NCBI GenBank assembly: GCA_013215385.1
Contig: JABSOY010000005.1
Span: 186,001 to 250,000 of the forward strand
Direction: 5' to 3'
DNA: 64,000 nucleotides
Source: Colwellia sp.
GTDB lineage: Bacteria > Pseudomonadota > Gammaproteobacteria > Enterobacterales > Alteromonadaceae
Both the position numbers and the translations under genes were made by a program. This document shows, piece after piece, positions 26,736 to 35,029 of this stretch; position 1 is the stretch's first letter; each line of letters opens with the position of its first letter. The notes beneath the pieces are model-generated. The model searched no databases and had not been told where the DNA came from. It saw only the letters and a list, made by a program, of their open reading frames with translations.

Positions 26736-27076
26736 CGACTTCTTTGGTGAACTTTCATGGGAAAATAAAACCAAGTTAAGTTAGCTCCTAAGGGCTAACT
26801 TAAAAGCCATACCGGCTGTGTTATTGATTTTGTGAAAGTTCCTCTATAGATACATAACACTGGACTTATCCTGGAGCTATTATTAAGAATAAACATTTTC
26901 GGATCTGCACCTAGTTTCGTTATACCATCTCCCGCCATAGTGTCTTCTTCAATCAATGCCTTGTCGCTAAGCCTTTTAAATATAGCTGAGTAGGAATAAA
27001 CTTATTGGAATAGGTATAACCTTTTACTGATAAATATTCTATAATAGAGGTATTACAGACATATCTGAGCTGCCTT
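26736..27076. other. Intergenic region with a hairpin after the RND operon
   Basis: The 341-bp gap holds a perfect 10-bp stem, TTAAGTTAGC and GCTAACTTAA (26776-26803, 8-base loop) without a T run, which may end or protect the RND transcript. A 69-codon stop-free stretch on the minus strand (26795-27001) has no start codon at its head and is not called as a gene. Confidence 0.5.
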
Positions 27077-27454
27077 ATGGAATATGAATTCATCAATGAT
27101 CCTATCACCCGTTATGCCAAAGCAAAATTCTCTTTAGAGCATGAAGTTTTTGGTCCTTGGTTAGAAGTTGAAGTGGGCAATAATCCGCAAAAATTAACCT
27201 CTCTATTAAATGTCATCGACAAAGCTGACCACTATTCTGCACAAGAACAAGAAATAATTGGTAGTGAATACACGGTTAGAATTATTGAGAAAGATGTTTC
27301 TATTGCTAGCAATGCAAGTCTTAATGGCTTTGATGATTTACCCGAAGCACTTAGTGCTGATGATATTGAATTTGACGAACAAGAATCGGCCAGCTGCGGT
27401 TTAGAAGATTTTAGAACATTATTATTATCTTGGGCGAGATTCACTACACATTAA
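27077..27454 (+). CDS. yacL: UPF0231 family protein YacL
   Basis: A 125-residue acidic cytoplasmic protein that lines up with E. coli YacL: MEYEFINDPITRYAKAKFS at the start, HEVFGPWLEVEVG, GSEYTVRI, and near the end FDEQESASCGLEDF against the E. coli YDEESLSLCGVEDF. Function unknown. In enterobacteria yacL lies immediately downstream of acnB; here it is on the opposite strand, with the RND and DUF genes between. It keeps its position in the wider PDH-acnB neighbourhood, which supports the assignment. Confidence 0.88.
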   Translation: MEYEFINDPITRYAKAKFSLEHEVFGPWLEVEVGNNPQKLTSLLNVIDKADHYSAQEQEIIGSEYTVRIIEKDVSIASNASLNGFDDLPEALSADDIEFDEQESASCGLEDFRTLLLSWARFTTH

Positions 27455-27560
27455 TTCAAACCTGTTAACTGTCGAGCTGTTATCTCTTTGTCGATGCAGC
27501 ATCCGCCATTAAGTTAACATCTCAACTAATCTTCCCTCATTAATAGCTTAATCATCAGCT

Positions 27561-27574
27561 ATGACTTTTGGCAC
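27561..27574 (+). promoter_or_regulatory. Motif copy 1 (ATGACTTTTGGCAC), candidate response-regulator site
   Basis: First of four copies of a 14-15 bp motif found only in intergenic DNA between 27.5 and 32.7 kb. It lies 55 bp upstream of the adaptor gene that opens the ABC transporter operon. The core TGAC-TTTT-GGCA is an imperfect dyad. Confidence 0.55.
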
Positions 27575-27628
27575 TGTTAACTGCGTCGATATTTTTTTAT
27601 TCTTTTACAAACTTTGTAGGAGAATACC

Positions 27629-28750
27629 ATGACCACTGCTAAGCACGCGACTCTAGAACTTTCTAAACTTACTATTGATAGAAGCGCACAAGTTAAAACA
27701 ACTGGGGTTGAGCTTAATCTTTCAGGAGTACTTATCCTCACTTTGCTTGGCTCAAGCATATTTTTCGTCAGTCAATACTTCTTACCATCAAGTGCCCCAA
27801 ATCAAGCGAATCAGCTTAAACCAATAGATGCCACTGCTTTAAATGAGCTTAATAAGCAAAATGTAACACCTAGTCAGTTTTCTCAACAATTATCTGAAAA
27901 AAACTTAGCTGCTAAATTATCTACCGCTACAGAGCAAACGGCACTTGATGCCAGTGGTCATATTGTCGCAAGGAGAGTTGCTACAGTATCTTCTCAGGTC
28001 ACTGGGAAACTCAATCGTTTGAATATTGAAGAAGGACAACAAGTTAAGCAAGCAGATATTTTAGCGGAGCTTGACGATAAACAAGCAACTATCGCTTATC
28101 AACTTGCCTTAGCAGAGTTATCGTCAAAGCAAGCCAGTTATGACGAATTCATCTTACTTTTCAAACAACAAACTCAGCGTTTTAACCGCAATAAATCATT
28201 AGCCAGTCAACAACTTATTAGTCAGCAATTGCTAGAAGATAGTGAGTTTAGAAATGCACAGTTAACGATACAAATACGCAACAAACAATCACTGATACAT
28301 ATAGCCGAACAGAGAGTTGAGTTGGCGAAATACCAATTGAGTCAACACAAAATTCGCGCACCGTTCGATGGTGTTGTGATCAGTAAAAATGCACAGGTGG
28401 GCGAACTGATTTCTGCAGGCTCCTCTGGTGGTGGTTTTATTCGCACTGGGGTTGCTACGATTGTCGATATGACCTCATTAGAAATTGAAGTAGAAGTTGG
28501 AGAAAGCTATATCAATCGAGTGTATGCCGGACAAAAAGTGATTGCCAAGTTAGATGCTTATCCACAATGGAAAATTAACAGCGAAGTTGTTGCGGTAATT
28601 CCAACAGCAGACCGACAAAAAGCCAGTATTAAAGTCCGGGTGAAATTATTGATAACAGACCCCCGTATTCTGCCAGATATGGGCGTAAAAGTTAGCTTTA
28701 TGAATACAGTAGCTAGTTCGCATAAAACAACCGAAATAGCATCACTTTAA
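27629..28750 (+). CDS. Periplasmic adaptor (HlyD/MacA-like) of an ABC export system
   Basis: A 373-residue adaptor with a single N-terminal transmembrane helix (LSGVLILTLLGSSIFFVSQYF, about residues 31-51). The lipoyl half-motifs are RRVATVSSQVTGKLNRLNIEEGQQVKQADILAELDD and IRAPFDGVVISKNAQVGELI, separated by a coiled-coil hairpin of about 90 residues (ELSSKQASYDEF to QRVELAKYQL). A beta-barrel domain follows. It begins the operon adaptor-ATPase-permease-permease, resembling MacA-type tripartite export. AGGAG lies about 7 bp before the ATG, and a copy of the repeated motif lies upstream. Confidence 0.88.
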   Translation: MTTAKHATLELSKLTIDRSAQVKTTGVELNLSGVLILTLLGSSIFFVSQYFLPSSAPNQANQLKPIDATALNELNKQNVTPSQFSQQLSEKNLAAKLSTATEQTALDASGHIVARRVATVSSQVTGKLNRLNIEEGQQVKQADILAELDDKQATIAYQLALAELSSKQASYDEFILLFKQQTQRFNRNKSLASQQLISQQLLEDSEFRNAQLTIQIRNKQSLIHIAEQRVELAKYQLSQHKIRAPFDGVVISKNAQVGELISAGSSGGGFIRTGVATIVDMTSLEIEVEVGESYINRVYAGQKVIAKLDAYPQWKINSEVVAVIPTADRQKASIKVRVKLLITDPRILPDMGVKVSFMNTVASSHKTTEIASL

Positions 28751-28823
28751 ATAGTTGTTGAATTACAGATTTTGATTACGTTAGGCAATTAACGTTAGGC
28801 AATATAAATTTTAGGGGATTTTC

Positions 28824-29528
28824 ATGAAAAACAATAATGACATTATTTTAAAAGATATTAATAAAAGCTACCAGAAAGGTGATAACACAGTGGTTGTACT
28901 CGACCATTTTAACTTAACGATTAACTCAGGTGAGTTTGTCGCATTGATGGGGCCGTCAGGTTTAGGAAAAAGCACTTTACTGCATTTAATGGGCGGACTT
29001 GACCAACCAACTTCCGGTGAAATGGTCATCGGAGCTCAGCGCATAGATAACTTAAAAGAGGCACAATTTACCAAGTGGCGTGCTGAGAACATAGGTTTTG
29101 TCTTTCAGTCACATCATTTATTACCCGTATTAAGCGCACAAGGAAATGTCGAATTACCCTTGGCATTGACACCCTTAAATAAAAAGCAGCGCCAAGAGCA
29201 TGCGAGTTATGCCTTAGAGTTAGTGGGCATGAGCGATCGTAGCAAGCATTACCCTAAAGAACTCTCTGGCGGGCAAGAGCAAAGAGTTGCTATTGCCCGG
29301 GCCATCGTTAGCGACCCCAATATTTTACTTTGTGATGAGCCAACTGGAAATTTAGATCGAAAAACAGCCAATGAAATACTGGCAATACTGGCTCAACTTA
29401 ATCGGGACTTTGGTAAAACTATTGTCATGGTCACTCATGATAACAAAGCCGCAGAATATGCGACTAGAGTGATTAACTTAGAGTCTTATATGCTTGAACA
29501 GAATAAGTGTACCGTTGGTGAAAACTAA
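28824..29528 (+). CDS. ABC transporter ATP-binding protein (MacB/LolD type)
   Basis: A 234-residue ATPase with all nucleotide-binding motifs: Walker A GPSGLGKS at 43-50, Q-loop FVFQSHHLLPVLSA, signature LSGGQEQRVAIARAI, Walker B ILLCDEPTGNLD and switch histidine VTHD. The family energises FtsX-like permeases that move substrates through a periplasmic adaptor or extract lipoproteins. The signature has GQEQ where GQQQ is common. The next gene overlaps its stop by one base (TAATG), showing tight translational coupling. Confidence 0.93.
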   Translation: MKNNNDIILKDINKSYQKGDNTVVVLDHFNLTINSGEFVALMGPSGLGKSTLLHLMGGLDQPTSGEMVIGAQRIDNLKEAQFTKWRAENIGFVFQSHHLLPVLSAQGNVELPLALTPLNKKQRQEHASYALELVGMSDRSKHYPKELSGGQEQRVAIARAIVSDPNILLCDEPTGNLDRKTANEILAILAQLNRDFGKTIVMVTHDNKAAEYATRVINLESYMLEQNKCTVGEN

Positions 29529-30688
29529 TGGATTTTTTCATCTTAGTATGGCGAAATAGTTTTCGTAAAAAAATACGCTTTTGGCTAACCTGTATTTCAG
29601 TGATGGTGGCCTTTTTCTTATTCTCAATGTTATCAGGCGTTAATCATGCATTAACGGTAAGCGTAAGTGATAGTAATCAATACCGATTGATCACCAGTCA
29701 TAAAATATCATTAACACAATCTTTAGCGATTAATACGCAACAAAAAGTAGCCGCACTTGCTGGCGTTAAGCAAGTAAGTTATGCCTCTTGGTTTGGGGGC
29801 TATTTCCAAAATGAAAAAAATCAATTGGCCGTAACCGCCGTTGGCCATGAAAACTACTTTACGTTGTTTCCGGAATACCTAATACCTAAACAACAATTAG
29901 CGCAATGGCAAAAAACACGCACCGGTATCGTTATCGGACAAGCGATTGCTGATAAATATGGTTGGAAAATTGGCGATCAAGTACCACTGAGTTCTTCTAT
30001 CTGGATGAATAAAAGTGGCTCATTTAATTGGTCATTTACGGTTGCAGCGATTTATAAAAGCAAAAAACAGTCAGCAGAAAATAATAAAATATTTTTTCAA
30101 CATGCCTATTTTGATCAAGGCCGTGCTTATGCACAAAACTCAGTGAGCTGGTTATCTACCGAAATAAAGGCACAGGCCAATGTTGATAGTGTTATTCAGT
30201 CAATTGATCGCCTATTCGCGCATACTAACAGTCCAACAAGAACCACCACAGAGCAGGTCTTTATTAAAGAGCAAGCACAGCAATTTATTGATATGGCCAT
30301 GGTGATTAACCTGGTGGTTATTGCGGTGTTCTTTACCTTATTACTTATCGTTTGCAATACCATGATCCAAACGATTAGAGAACGCAGTAATGAAAGTGCC
30401 ATGATGAAAGCGTTAGGATTTTCATCAATGACCTTAATTAAAAGTATCTATTTTGAGTCATTATTACTACTGGGTTTAGGTGCAGGGATAGGAAGCTTGA
30501 CCGCGGGTATATTGATTACTTTTATTAGCCAACGTTTTAACGATTTTTTACCGGGTATTTCCCTTACACCGAGCCACTATATAACCGTATTTGTCTTAGT
30601 TAACAGCGCGGCTGCATTTTGCAGTGCTTTTCCTGCCCTTGCCATTAAGCGCATTGTCATCAGTGAAACTTTAGGAGGAAAATCATGA
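29528..30688 (+). CDS. ABC transporter permease, FtsX/MacB-like (first)
   Basis: A 386-residue permease with one N-terminal transmembrane helix (FWLTCISVMVAFFLFSMLSGV), a periplasmic MacB-PCD-like domain (about 45-255), then three C-terminal helices (MVINLVVIAVFFTLLLIVCNTM; LLLLGLGAGIGSLTAGILITF; ITVFVLVNSAAAFCSAFPAL). A coupling motif for the ATPase, TIRERSNESAMMKALGFS, lies between helices 2 and 3. It overlaps the ATPase gene by one base and the next permease by four (ATGA), so the three are one translational unit. Confidence 0.9.
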   Translation: MDFFILVWRNSFRKKIRFWLTCISVMVAFFLFSMLSGVNHALTVSVSDSNQYRLITSHKISLTQSLAINTQQKVAALAGVKQVSYASWFGGYFQNEKNQLAVTAVGHENYFTLFPEYLIPKQQLAQWQKTRTGIVIGQAIADKYGWKIGDQVPLSSSIWMNKSGSFNWSFTVAAIYKSKKQSAENNKIFFQHAYFDQGRAYAQNSVSWLSTEIKAQANVDSVIQSIDRLFAHTNSPTRTTTEQVFIKEQAQQFIDMAMVINLVVIAVFFTLLLIVCNTMIQTIRERSNESAMMKALGFSSMTLIKSIYFESLLLLGLGAGIGSLTAGILITFISQRFNDFLPGISLTPSHYITVFVLVNSAAAFCSAFPALAIKRIVISETLGGKS

Positions 30689-31926
30689 GAACATCCGCAA
30701 AAAATAATCATTCATTATTGATTAACTTAAAACAAGCACAAGCGCTAACCGTTATTAATTTTAAAAGCTTTCCACAACGTTTTACGGTTTCGTTAGTGAG
30801 TATGTTGAGCATAGGTTGTGTTGCTGCGGTAATGTTAAGTGTTTTAGCGATGAGTGAAGGTATGATGAAAACATTACAACGCACCGGCTTAGATAATACG
30901 GTATTAGTGATGCGTGCAGGGGCAACGTCAGAACTGCAAAGTGTCATGTTTCCTGTTGAAGTCAATATTTTAGCAAATAACTCAAATGTGATAAAAAATA
31001 AACAAGGGGAAGCAATCGTTTCAGCAGAGATGTTTGTTAATGCCGAAATGAAGTATACAAATGACGTTGGCGACATCGAAATCCCAGAACTTTCGATCAG
31101 TTTAGCTTTACGTGGCATTAGTAAATCAACGCAGCAATTTAGGCCTAACTTTAATTTAGTCAGTGGAAAAATGTTTGTCACGGGGGTAAGACAATTAATC
31201 ATTGGTCAAGCGATAGCGCGCAGAATGCCCGAATTAACCGTAGGAAAAACAATAACGCTAGGCGGAGCGCAGTGGCAAATTAGTGGTATATTTTCTGATG
31301 GCAACAGTGTGTTTGAATCAGAGCTGTGGGCCGATATTGGTATGGTACAAAGTGATTACCGTCGCGGCAATACTATTCAATCAATTCGCTTAGCGCTAAA
31401 AGATATCAATAATTTACCGGCGTTAGCCAAGGAATGGCAGGATGATCCGCGACTTAATATTCGCGTGATCACCGAAAAACAATTCTTTGCCGACCAAGCA
31501 AGCAACTTAACCCGTTTAATTCGTTGGATAGGATTCCCTATTGCGATTGTTATGGCGTTAGGCGCTATGGTCGCAGCGCTTAATACTATGTATGCCGCAA
31601 TAGCCAGTCGTTCAAAAGAAATAGCGACTCATAAAGCGATAGGGTTTAGTCCTTTTGCTATTGCTACGTCGATACTTTGTGAAGCCTTGTTAATTGCGTT
31701 TGTTGGTGGGCTATTTGGTATCTTGCCTTTGTATCTTGTTTTTGATGGTTGGACAGCGGCAACACAAAATGCCAGCAATTTGAGCCAAATGATGTTTAAT
31801 TTTGATATTTCTTTATTACTGGCAATTAAAGCCATGTCGTTAGCGCTATTTATTGGTTTAATTGGCGGTTTATTACCCGCGTTAAAAGCGATGCGTTTAC
31901 CCGTTACCGAAGCTTTACGAGATTAG
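30685..31926 (+). CDS. ABC transporter permease, FtsX/MacB-like (second)
   Basis: A 413-residue permease with the same plan: N-terminal helix (VSLVSMLSIGCVAAVMLSVLAM), periplasmic domain, three C-terminal helices and the coupling region ASRSKEIATHKAIGFSPFAI. It ends LPALKAMRLPVTEALRD, a typical C-terminus of this family. With the first permease it probably forms a heterodimer. Start and stop overlap the upstream gene by four bases. The next gene starts 112 bp downstream behind another copy of the repeated motif, so it may have its own promoter. Confidence 0.9.
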   Translation: MRTSAKNNHSLLINLKQAQALTVINFKSFPQRFTVSLVSMLSIGCVAAVMLSVLAMSEGMMKTLQRTGLDNTVLVMRAGATSELQSVMFPVEVNILANNSNVIKNKQGEAIVSAEMFVNAEMKYTNDVGDIEIPELSISLALRGISKSTQQFRPNFNLVSGKMFVTGVRQLIIGQAIARRMPELTVGKTITLGGAQWQISGIFSDGNSVFESELWADIGMVQSDYRRGNTIQSIRLALKDINNLPALAKEWQDDPRLNIRVITEKQFFADQASNLTRLIRWIGFPIAIVMALGAMVAALNTMYAAIASRSKEIATHKAIGFSPFAIATSILCEALLIAFVGGLFGILPLYLVFDGWTAATQNASNLSQMMFNFDISLLLAIKAMSLALFIGLIGGLLPALKAMRLPVTEALRD

Positions 31927-31947
31927 GGCTGATTTATTATGGTAAGT

Positions 31948-31962
31948 ATGACTTTTGGCACC
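31948..31962 (+). promoter_or_regulatory. Motif copy 2 (ATGACTTTTGGCACC)
   Basis: Exact 15-bp copy, 76 bp upstream of the 186-residue membrane protein gene. A possible promoter follows, TTGACC (31969-31974), 17 bp, TTTATC (31992-31997), which would place the motif just upstream of the -35 box, a position typical for activators. Confidence 0.55.
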
Positions 31963-32038
31963 TTAGTTTTGACCTTGCTAGCGCTATTATCTTTATCAAG
32001 ATAAACATAAGTAACTAGCAAGCAAACAAGGCCATGAC

Positions 32039-32599
32039 ATGTTAAAAAAATTAGCCCCTTTATTCCAGTTCTTACCGCTTTCATTATTCTCTACTATTGG
32101 TTTTTGGCAACAGCAAACATCAAACCAAGGCTGGTTGCTGGCTTTTCAAATAGCAGCATTGGTGGCGGTAGTTCAGCTATTGTTAATAGTTAAACACAAA
32201 ATAGTGCTTAGTCGTCTAATTTTATCAGCAAACTTATACCTAATTTTCGGAGGACTGGCGGCATTTTTTCAACAATGGTGGTATTTAGAACTATATAACT
32301 CGCTGCAAGAGTCTGCCATTTTCATCATGATGTTACTGGTCGGCATTATTACTACGTTAAGTTCAAATAATGGTTTTGTTGGCATTGATAAAGCGCTGAT
32401 TAAAGACACGGCAGAACGTTTTACTATCAATAAAAAGTCAGCTTATTTATTTATCGGCGTATTAGTTTCCTTGGCAATTTCGGTCGTTTATAAAGGGAAT
32501 ATTACCTTTTCAGTTGTTGTACCGATTGTTTTTCTAGCAATATTACAACGTTATTTAGTTCACAGCTACAGTCAAAAAACGTCTGGAAACCTTATTTAA
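32039..32599 (+). CDS. Hypothetical multi-pass membrane protein
   Basis: A 186-residue protein with about six hydrophobic segments, for example LAPLFQFLPLSLFSTIGF, AFQIAALVAVVQLLLIV, LILSANLYLIFGGLAAFF, AIFIMMLLVGIITTLSS, AYLFIGVLVSLAISVVY and FSVVVPIVFLAILQRYLV. No family is recognised. It sits between the ABC exporter and the DUF2141 gene, with motif copy 2 upstream and copies 3 and 4 after its stop, so it is probably part of the same regulon. Confidence 0.7.
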   Translation: MLKKLAPLFQFLPLSLFSTIGFWQQQTSNQGWLLAFQIAALVAVVQLLLIVKHKIVLSRLILSANLYLIFGGLAAFFQQWWYLELYNSLQESAIFIMMLLVGIITTLSSNNGFVGIDKALIKDTAERFTINKKSAYLFIGVLVSLAISVVYKGNITFSVVVPIVFLAILQRYLVHSYSQKTSGNLI

Positions 32600-32606
32600 A
32601 CACAGG

Positions 32607-32621
32607 GGTGCCAAAAGTCAT
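32607..32621 (-). promoter_or_regulatory. Motif copy 3 (inverted)
   Basis: GGTGCCAAAAGTCAT, the exact reverse complement of the 15-bp motif. With copy 4 it forms a head-to-head pair separated by 20 bp (about two helical turns) upstream of the DUF2141 gene. Confidence 0.55.
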
Positions 32622-32641
32622 GTTTTACCACAGTTTAAATG

Positions 32642-32656
32642 ATGACTTTTGGCACC
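32642..32656 (+). promoter_or_regulatory. Motif copy 4 (ATGACTTTTGGCACC)
   Basis: Exact 15-bp copy, 91 bp upstream of the DUF2141 start. Paired with the inverted copy 3. Confidence 0.55.
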
Positions 32657-32747
32657 TGTTAAAGAAACCATTCAACATTACACTAACTATGAATCGACAA
32701 GCCATCTTATTTTTACCACCATAAAATTTATATATAAAGGAATTATC

Positions 32748-33200
32748 ATGAACATTAAAAACCTAATATCTTCTTCAGCAGCCAGTTTAGCTCTAGCAGT
32801 AATAAGTTCACTTTCAATGATTTTACTGTTAAGTCAGCATGCCGTAGCTGCAGACTTAACGGTTAACATCAGCGATGTAGAAAAAGGAAAAGGCCACCTA
32901 ATGATTGGCTTATATGCTTCCCAAGAAGATTATAAAAGTGGTAAAGCAATTTTTCATACCAAGGTGGAAGCACTTAATGGCAAAGAAGTGGCAATCTTTG
33001 AAAACCTAGCTAATGGAGAATATGCAATTAAAATATACCAAGACGAAAATGATAATAATAAAATGGACTTTAATATGATGGGCATTCCAAAAGAAGGTTA
33101 TGGATTTAGCAACAATGTCGGTATGTTTGGCGCGCCAGAATATCAAGAAGCAAAGTTTGTTGTTAAAGAAAATACCGCAATTGAAATTGATTTATTTTAA
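32748..33200 (+). CDS. DUF2141 family secreted protein
   Basis: A 150-residue protein beginning MNIKNLISSSAASLALA with a signal peptide ending at HAVAA. The mature part is a DUF2141 domain: LTVNISDVEKGKGHLMIGLY, NGEYAIKIYQDENDNNKMDFNMMGIPKEGYGFSNN, with the acidic DENDNNKMD loop and the terminal beta strand. The function is not established. The frame is open upstream to 32649, but that stretch overlaps motif copy 4 and has no ribosome site, while AAAGGA precedes ATG 32748. The gene lies between the ABC exporter and a two-component system. Confidence 0.85.
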   Translation: MNIKNLISSSAASLALAVISSLSMILLLSQHAVAADLTVNISDVEKGKGHLMIGLYASQEDYKSGKAIFHTKVEALNGKEVAIFENLANGEYAIKIYQDENDNNKMDFNMMGIPKEGYGFSNNVGMFGAPEYQEAKFVVKENTAIEIDLF

Positions 33201-33227
33201 AGATAAATAATGTAAAGTACACCTTAA

Positions 33228-33252
33228 AAACACTCTAACATTCAGAGTGTTT
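33228..33252 (+). terminator. Hairpin after the DUF2141 gene
   Basis: AAACACTCT and AGAGTGTTT form a 9-bp perfect stem around a 7-base loop, with only a short T-rich tail. It overlaps an in-frame GTG at 33247 and so argues that the kinase starts at ATG 33277. Confidence 0.6.
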
Positions 33253-33276
33253 ACCATTTTCTATGAGTATAAAGTT

Positions 33277-34410
33277 ATGTTGAAGTCACTTGTTCCTGAA
33301 CATTTACGTAAAGATTGGCTCTTACACTTTTCTGGGTTTATTACTTGGTCAGTTATTTGTTATATCTCTTTAGCAGGCTTAACTGTCGGGGGAGAGTTCT
33401 TTCTCAAACTAAGTGCTTTTATTATTTTCTATGTTTGTTTTGCGTGGATTGTTTTTGCTGAAGATAGAGCTGGTTCAGTACTTAATAAGGTGTTACTTGG
33501 CATTGAAATAGTTATCGTTTTATTTTTGATCTCGCTCGATAAGTATAATTTGGCCGCTATTTTATTAGTATTAATTGCGACATTGTTACCCGTAATGTTT
33601 ACCCGTAAGCAAGCGATATTATTAATTATCATGATCACCATGGCTCATTTTTTTATATCCTATGCGGATAGTTTTTTGTCGAGTTTTTTTCATGTGGTCA
33701 TTTATTTTATGTTGCAAATTTTTGGTTTCTCCGCAATTGAAATGGCGCACAGAGAAGCAAAAGCAAAAGAAGAGTTAGCCGCTATTAATCAAGAGCTGTT
33801 AGCGACGCGTTTTATGCTAAAATCTTCATCACAAAAACAAGAGAGGTTAAGAATCTCTCGTGACCTACATGATGCAATAGGTCATCAGTTAACGGCGCTA
33901 TCATTAAATCTAGAAGTGGCAAAACATAAAGTGCCCGAAGCGTTTAAACCCTTGTTACAAGAAAATTTACAGTTAGCAAAAACTTTACTCACCGATGTTC
34001 GACAGGTAGTAAAAGAAATGCGCGATGAAGAACAATTTGATCTTATTTCATCGCTAGAAAATTTAATTAATCAATTGCCTAATTGTCAGTTAACGGTGAT
34101 CTCTTCACCTGAAATTAATTCGTTACGACTGAAACAACAGCTAATGTTCTGCTTACAAGAGGGCATTAGTAATGCCCTTCGCCATGGAAAAGCGAGTCAG
34201 TTTACATTGGACGCTAATAAAGTTGATAATAGCTTAGTGATTGAATTATCAAATAATGGCTCCGTGATAGTAGAAAATAATCATTCATCTTTTGGTAGTG
34301 GTTTAACTGGTTTGAATGAACGTTTAGTTAATTTTTCGGGCAAAGTGACACTCATTACTAATGAGAATGTCTGTACTTTAAAAATAGAAGTCGAGGATTG
34401 TTATGATTAA
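33277..34410 (+). CDS. Sensor histidine kinase (NarL/DesK type, HisKA_3)
   Basis: A 377-residue membrane kinase. The N-terminal half has about five or six helices (residues about 20-155) with little periplasmic loop, so it probably senses a signal in or at the membrane. After a short coiled coil (AHREAKAKEELAAINQELL) comes the HisKA_3 dimerisation motif RISRDLHDAIGHQLTALS with phospho-acceptor His198. The ATPase domain shows QEGISNALRHGKA (N box) and GSGLTGLNERL (G box). The response regulator gene overlaps its 3' end by 8 bp. The input signal is unknown; neighbours suggest envelope stress or substrates of the ABC exporter. Confidence 0.92.
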   Translation: MLKSLVPEHLRKDWLLHFSGFITWSVICYISLAGLTVGGEFFLKLSAFIIFYVCFAWIVFAEDRAGSVLNKVLLGIEIVIVLFLISLDKYNLAAILLVLIATLLPVMFTRKQAILLIIMITMAHFFISYADSFLSSFFHVVIYFMLQIFGFSAIEMAHREAKAKEELAAINQELLATRFMLKSSSQKQERLRISRDLHDAIGHQLTALSLNLEVAKHKVPEAFKPLLQENLQLAKTLLTDVRQVVKEMRDEEQFDLISSLENLINQLPNCQLTVISSPEINSLRLKQQLMFCLQEGISNALRHGKASQFTLDANKVDNSLVIELSNNGSVIVENNHSSFGSGLTGLNERLVNFSGKVTLITNENVCTLKIEVEDCYD

Positions 34411-35029
34411 TGTCGCTTTGGTTGATGACCAACAATTGGTTAGGCAAGGCATTGCTGGCCTGCTTTCATTAAGTGAAGATATCCGTATCGTTTGGCAGGC
34501 TGAGAATGGTGAACACGCTCAGCAAATGTTAGTTGAGCAACAAGATCAGCCAGACGTGATGCTTCTCGATATACGTATGCCGAAAGTGAATGGCATTGAA
34601 CTGGTGAAAATATTGCGTGGACAAGGTAATAAATTGCCTATTTTAATGTTAACAACCTTTGATGACAGTGAGTTATTCATGCAAAGTTTGCAAGCTGGCG
34701 CTAATGGATTTTTATTAAAAGATGTTTCGTTAGAAAAACTTGTCAGTGCAGTTAAAACACTTGCTGATGGTGGTTTTGTTGCCGAGCCTGTAGTGATGAA
34801 ACAATTGAATAAAGGCTTGCCCGATATGCCTGTTCTTGAAGATTTAACTGAAAAAGAGCAGCAGATCCTCAAATTGCTGGCGGGGGGCTTTTCAAATAAA
34901 GAAATAGCCAGTAGTGTTTTTCTTGCCGAAGGCACAGTGAAAAACCATGTCTCGAATATATTGTCGAAGCTGAATACTCGTGATAGAACACGAGCGGTAT
35001 TAATTGCGCTTAACCAAGGACTGGTTTAG
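34403..35029 (+). CDS. NarL/LuxR-family response regulator
   Basis: A 208-residue regulator with an N-terminal receiver (ALVDDQQLVRQG; phospho-acceptor Asp56 in VMLLDIRMPKVNG; LTTFDDSELF; Lys in FLLKDVS) and a C-terminal LuxR helix-turn-helix (LTEKEQQILKLLAGGFSNKEIA, GTVKNHVSNILSKLNTRDR). It pairs with the upstream kinase. The repeated motif ATGACTTTTGGCACC in the neighbouring promoters is a good candidate for its binding site. Its 3' end overlaps the convergent HDOD gene by 4 bp. Confidence 0.94.
   Translation: MINVALVDDQQLVRQGIAGLLSLSEDIRIVWQAENGEHAQQMLVEQQDQPDVMLLDIRMPKVNGIELVKILRGQGNKLPILMLTTFDDSELFMQSLQAGANGFLLKDVSLEKLVSAVKTLADGGFVAEPVVMKQLNKGLPDMPVLEDLTEKEQQILKLLAGGFSNKEIASSVFLAEGTVKNHVSNILSKLNTRDRTRAVLIALNQGLV

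Noticed and set aside
26795-27001. 69-codon stop-free stretch on the minus strand between the RND operon and yacL, with protein-like composition
   Set aside because: No start codon at its head, no ribosome site and no recognisable family. It could be a gene remnant, but chance is equally likely.
33247-33276. GTG start for the sensor kinase
   Set aside because: It lies inside the hairpin that follows the DUF2141 gene and lacks a ribosome site.
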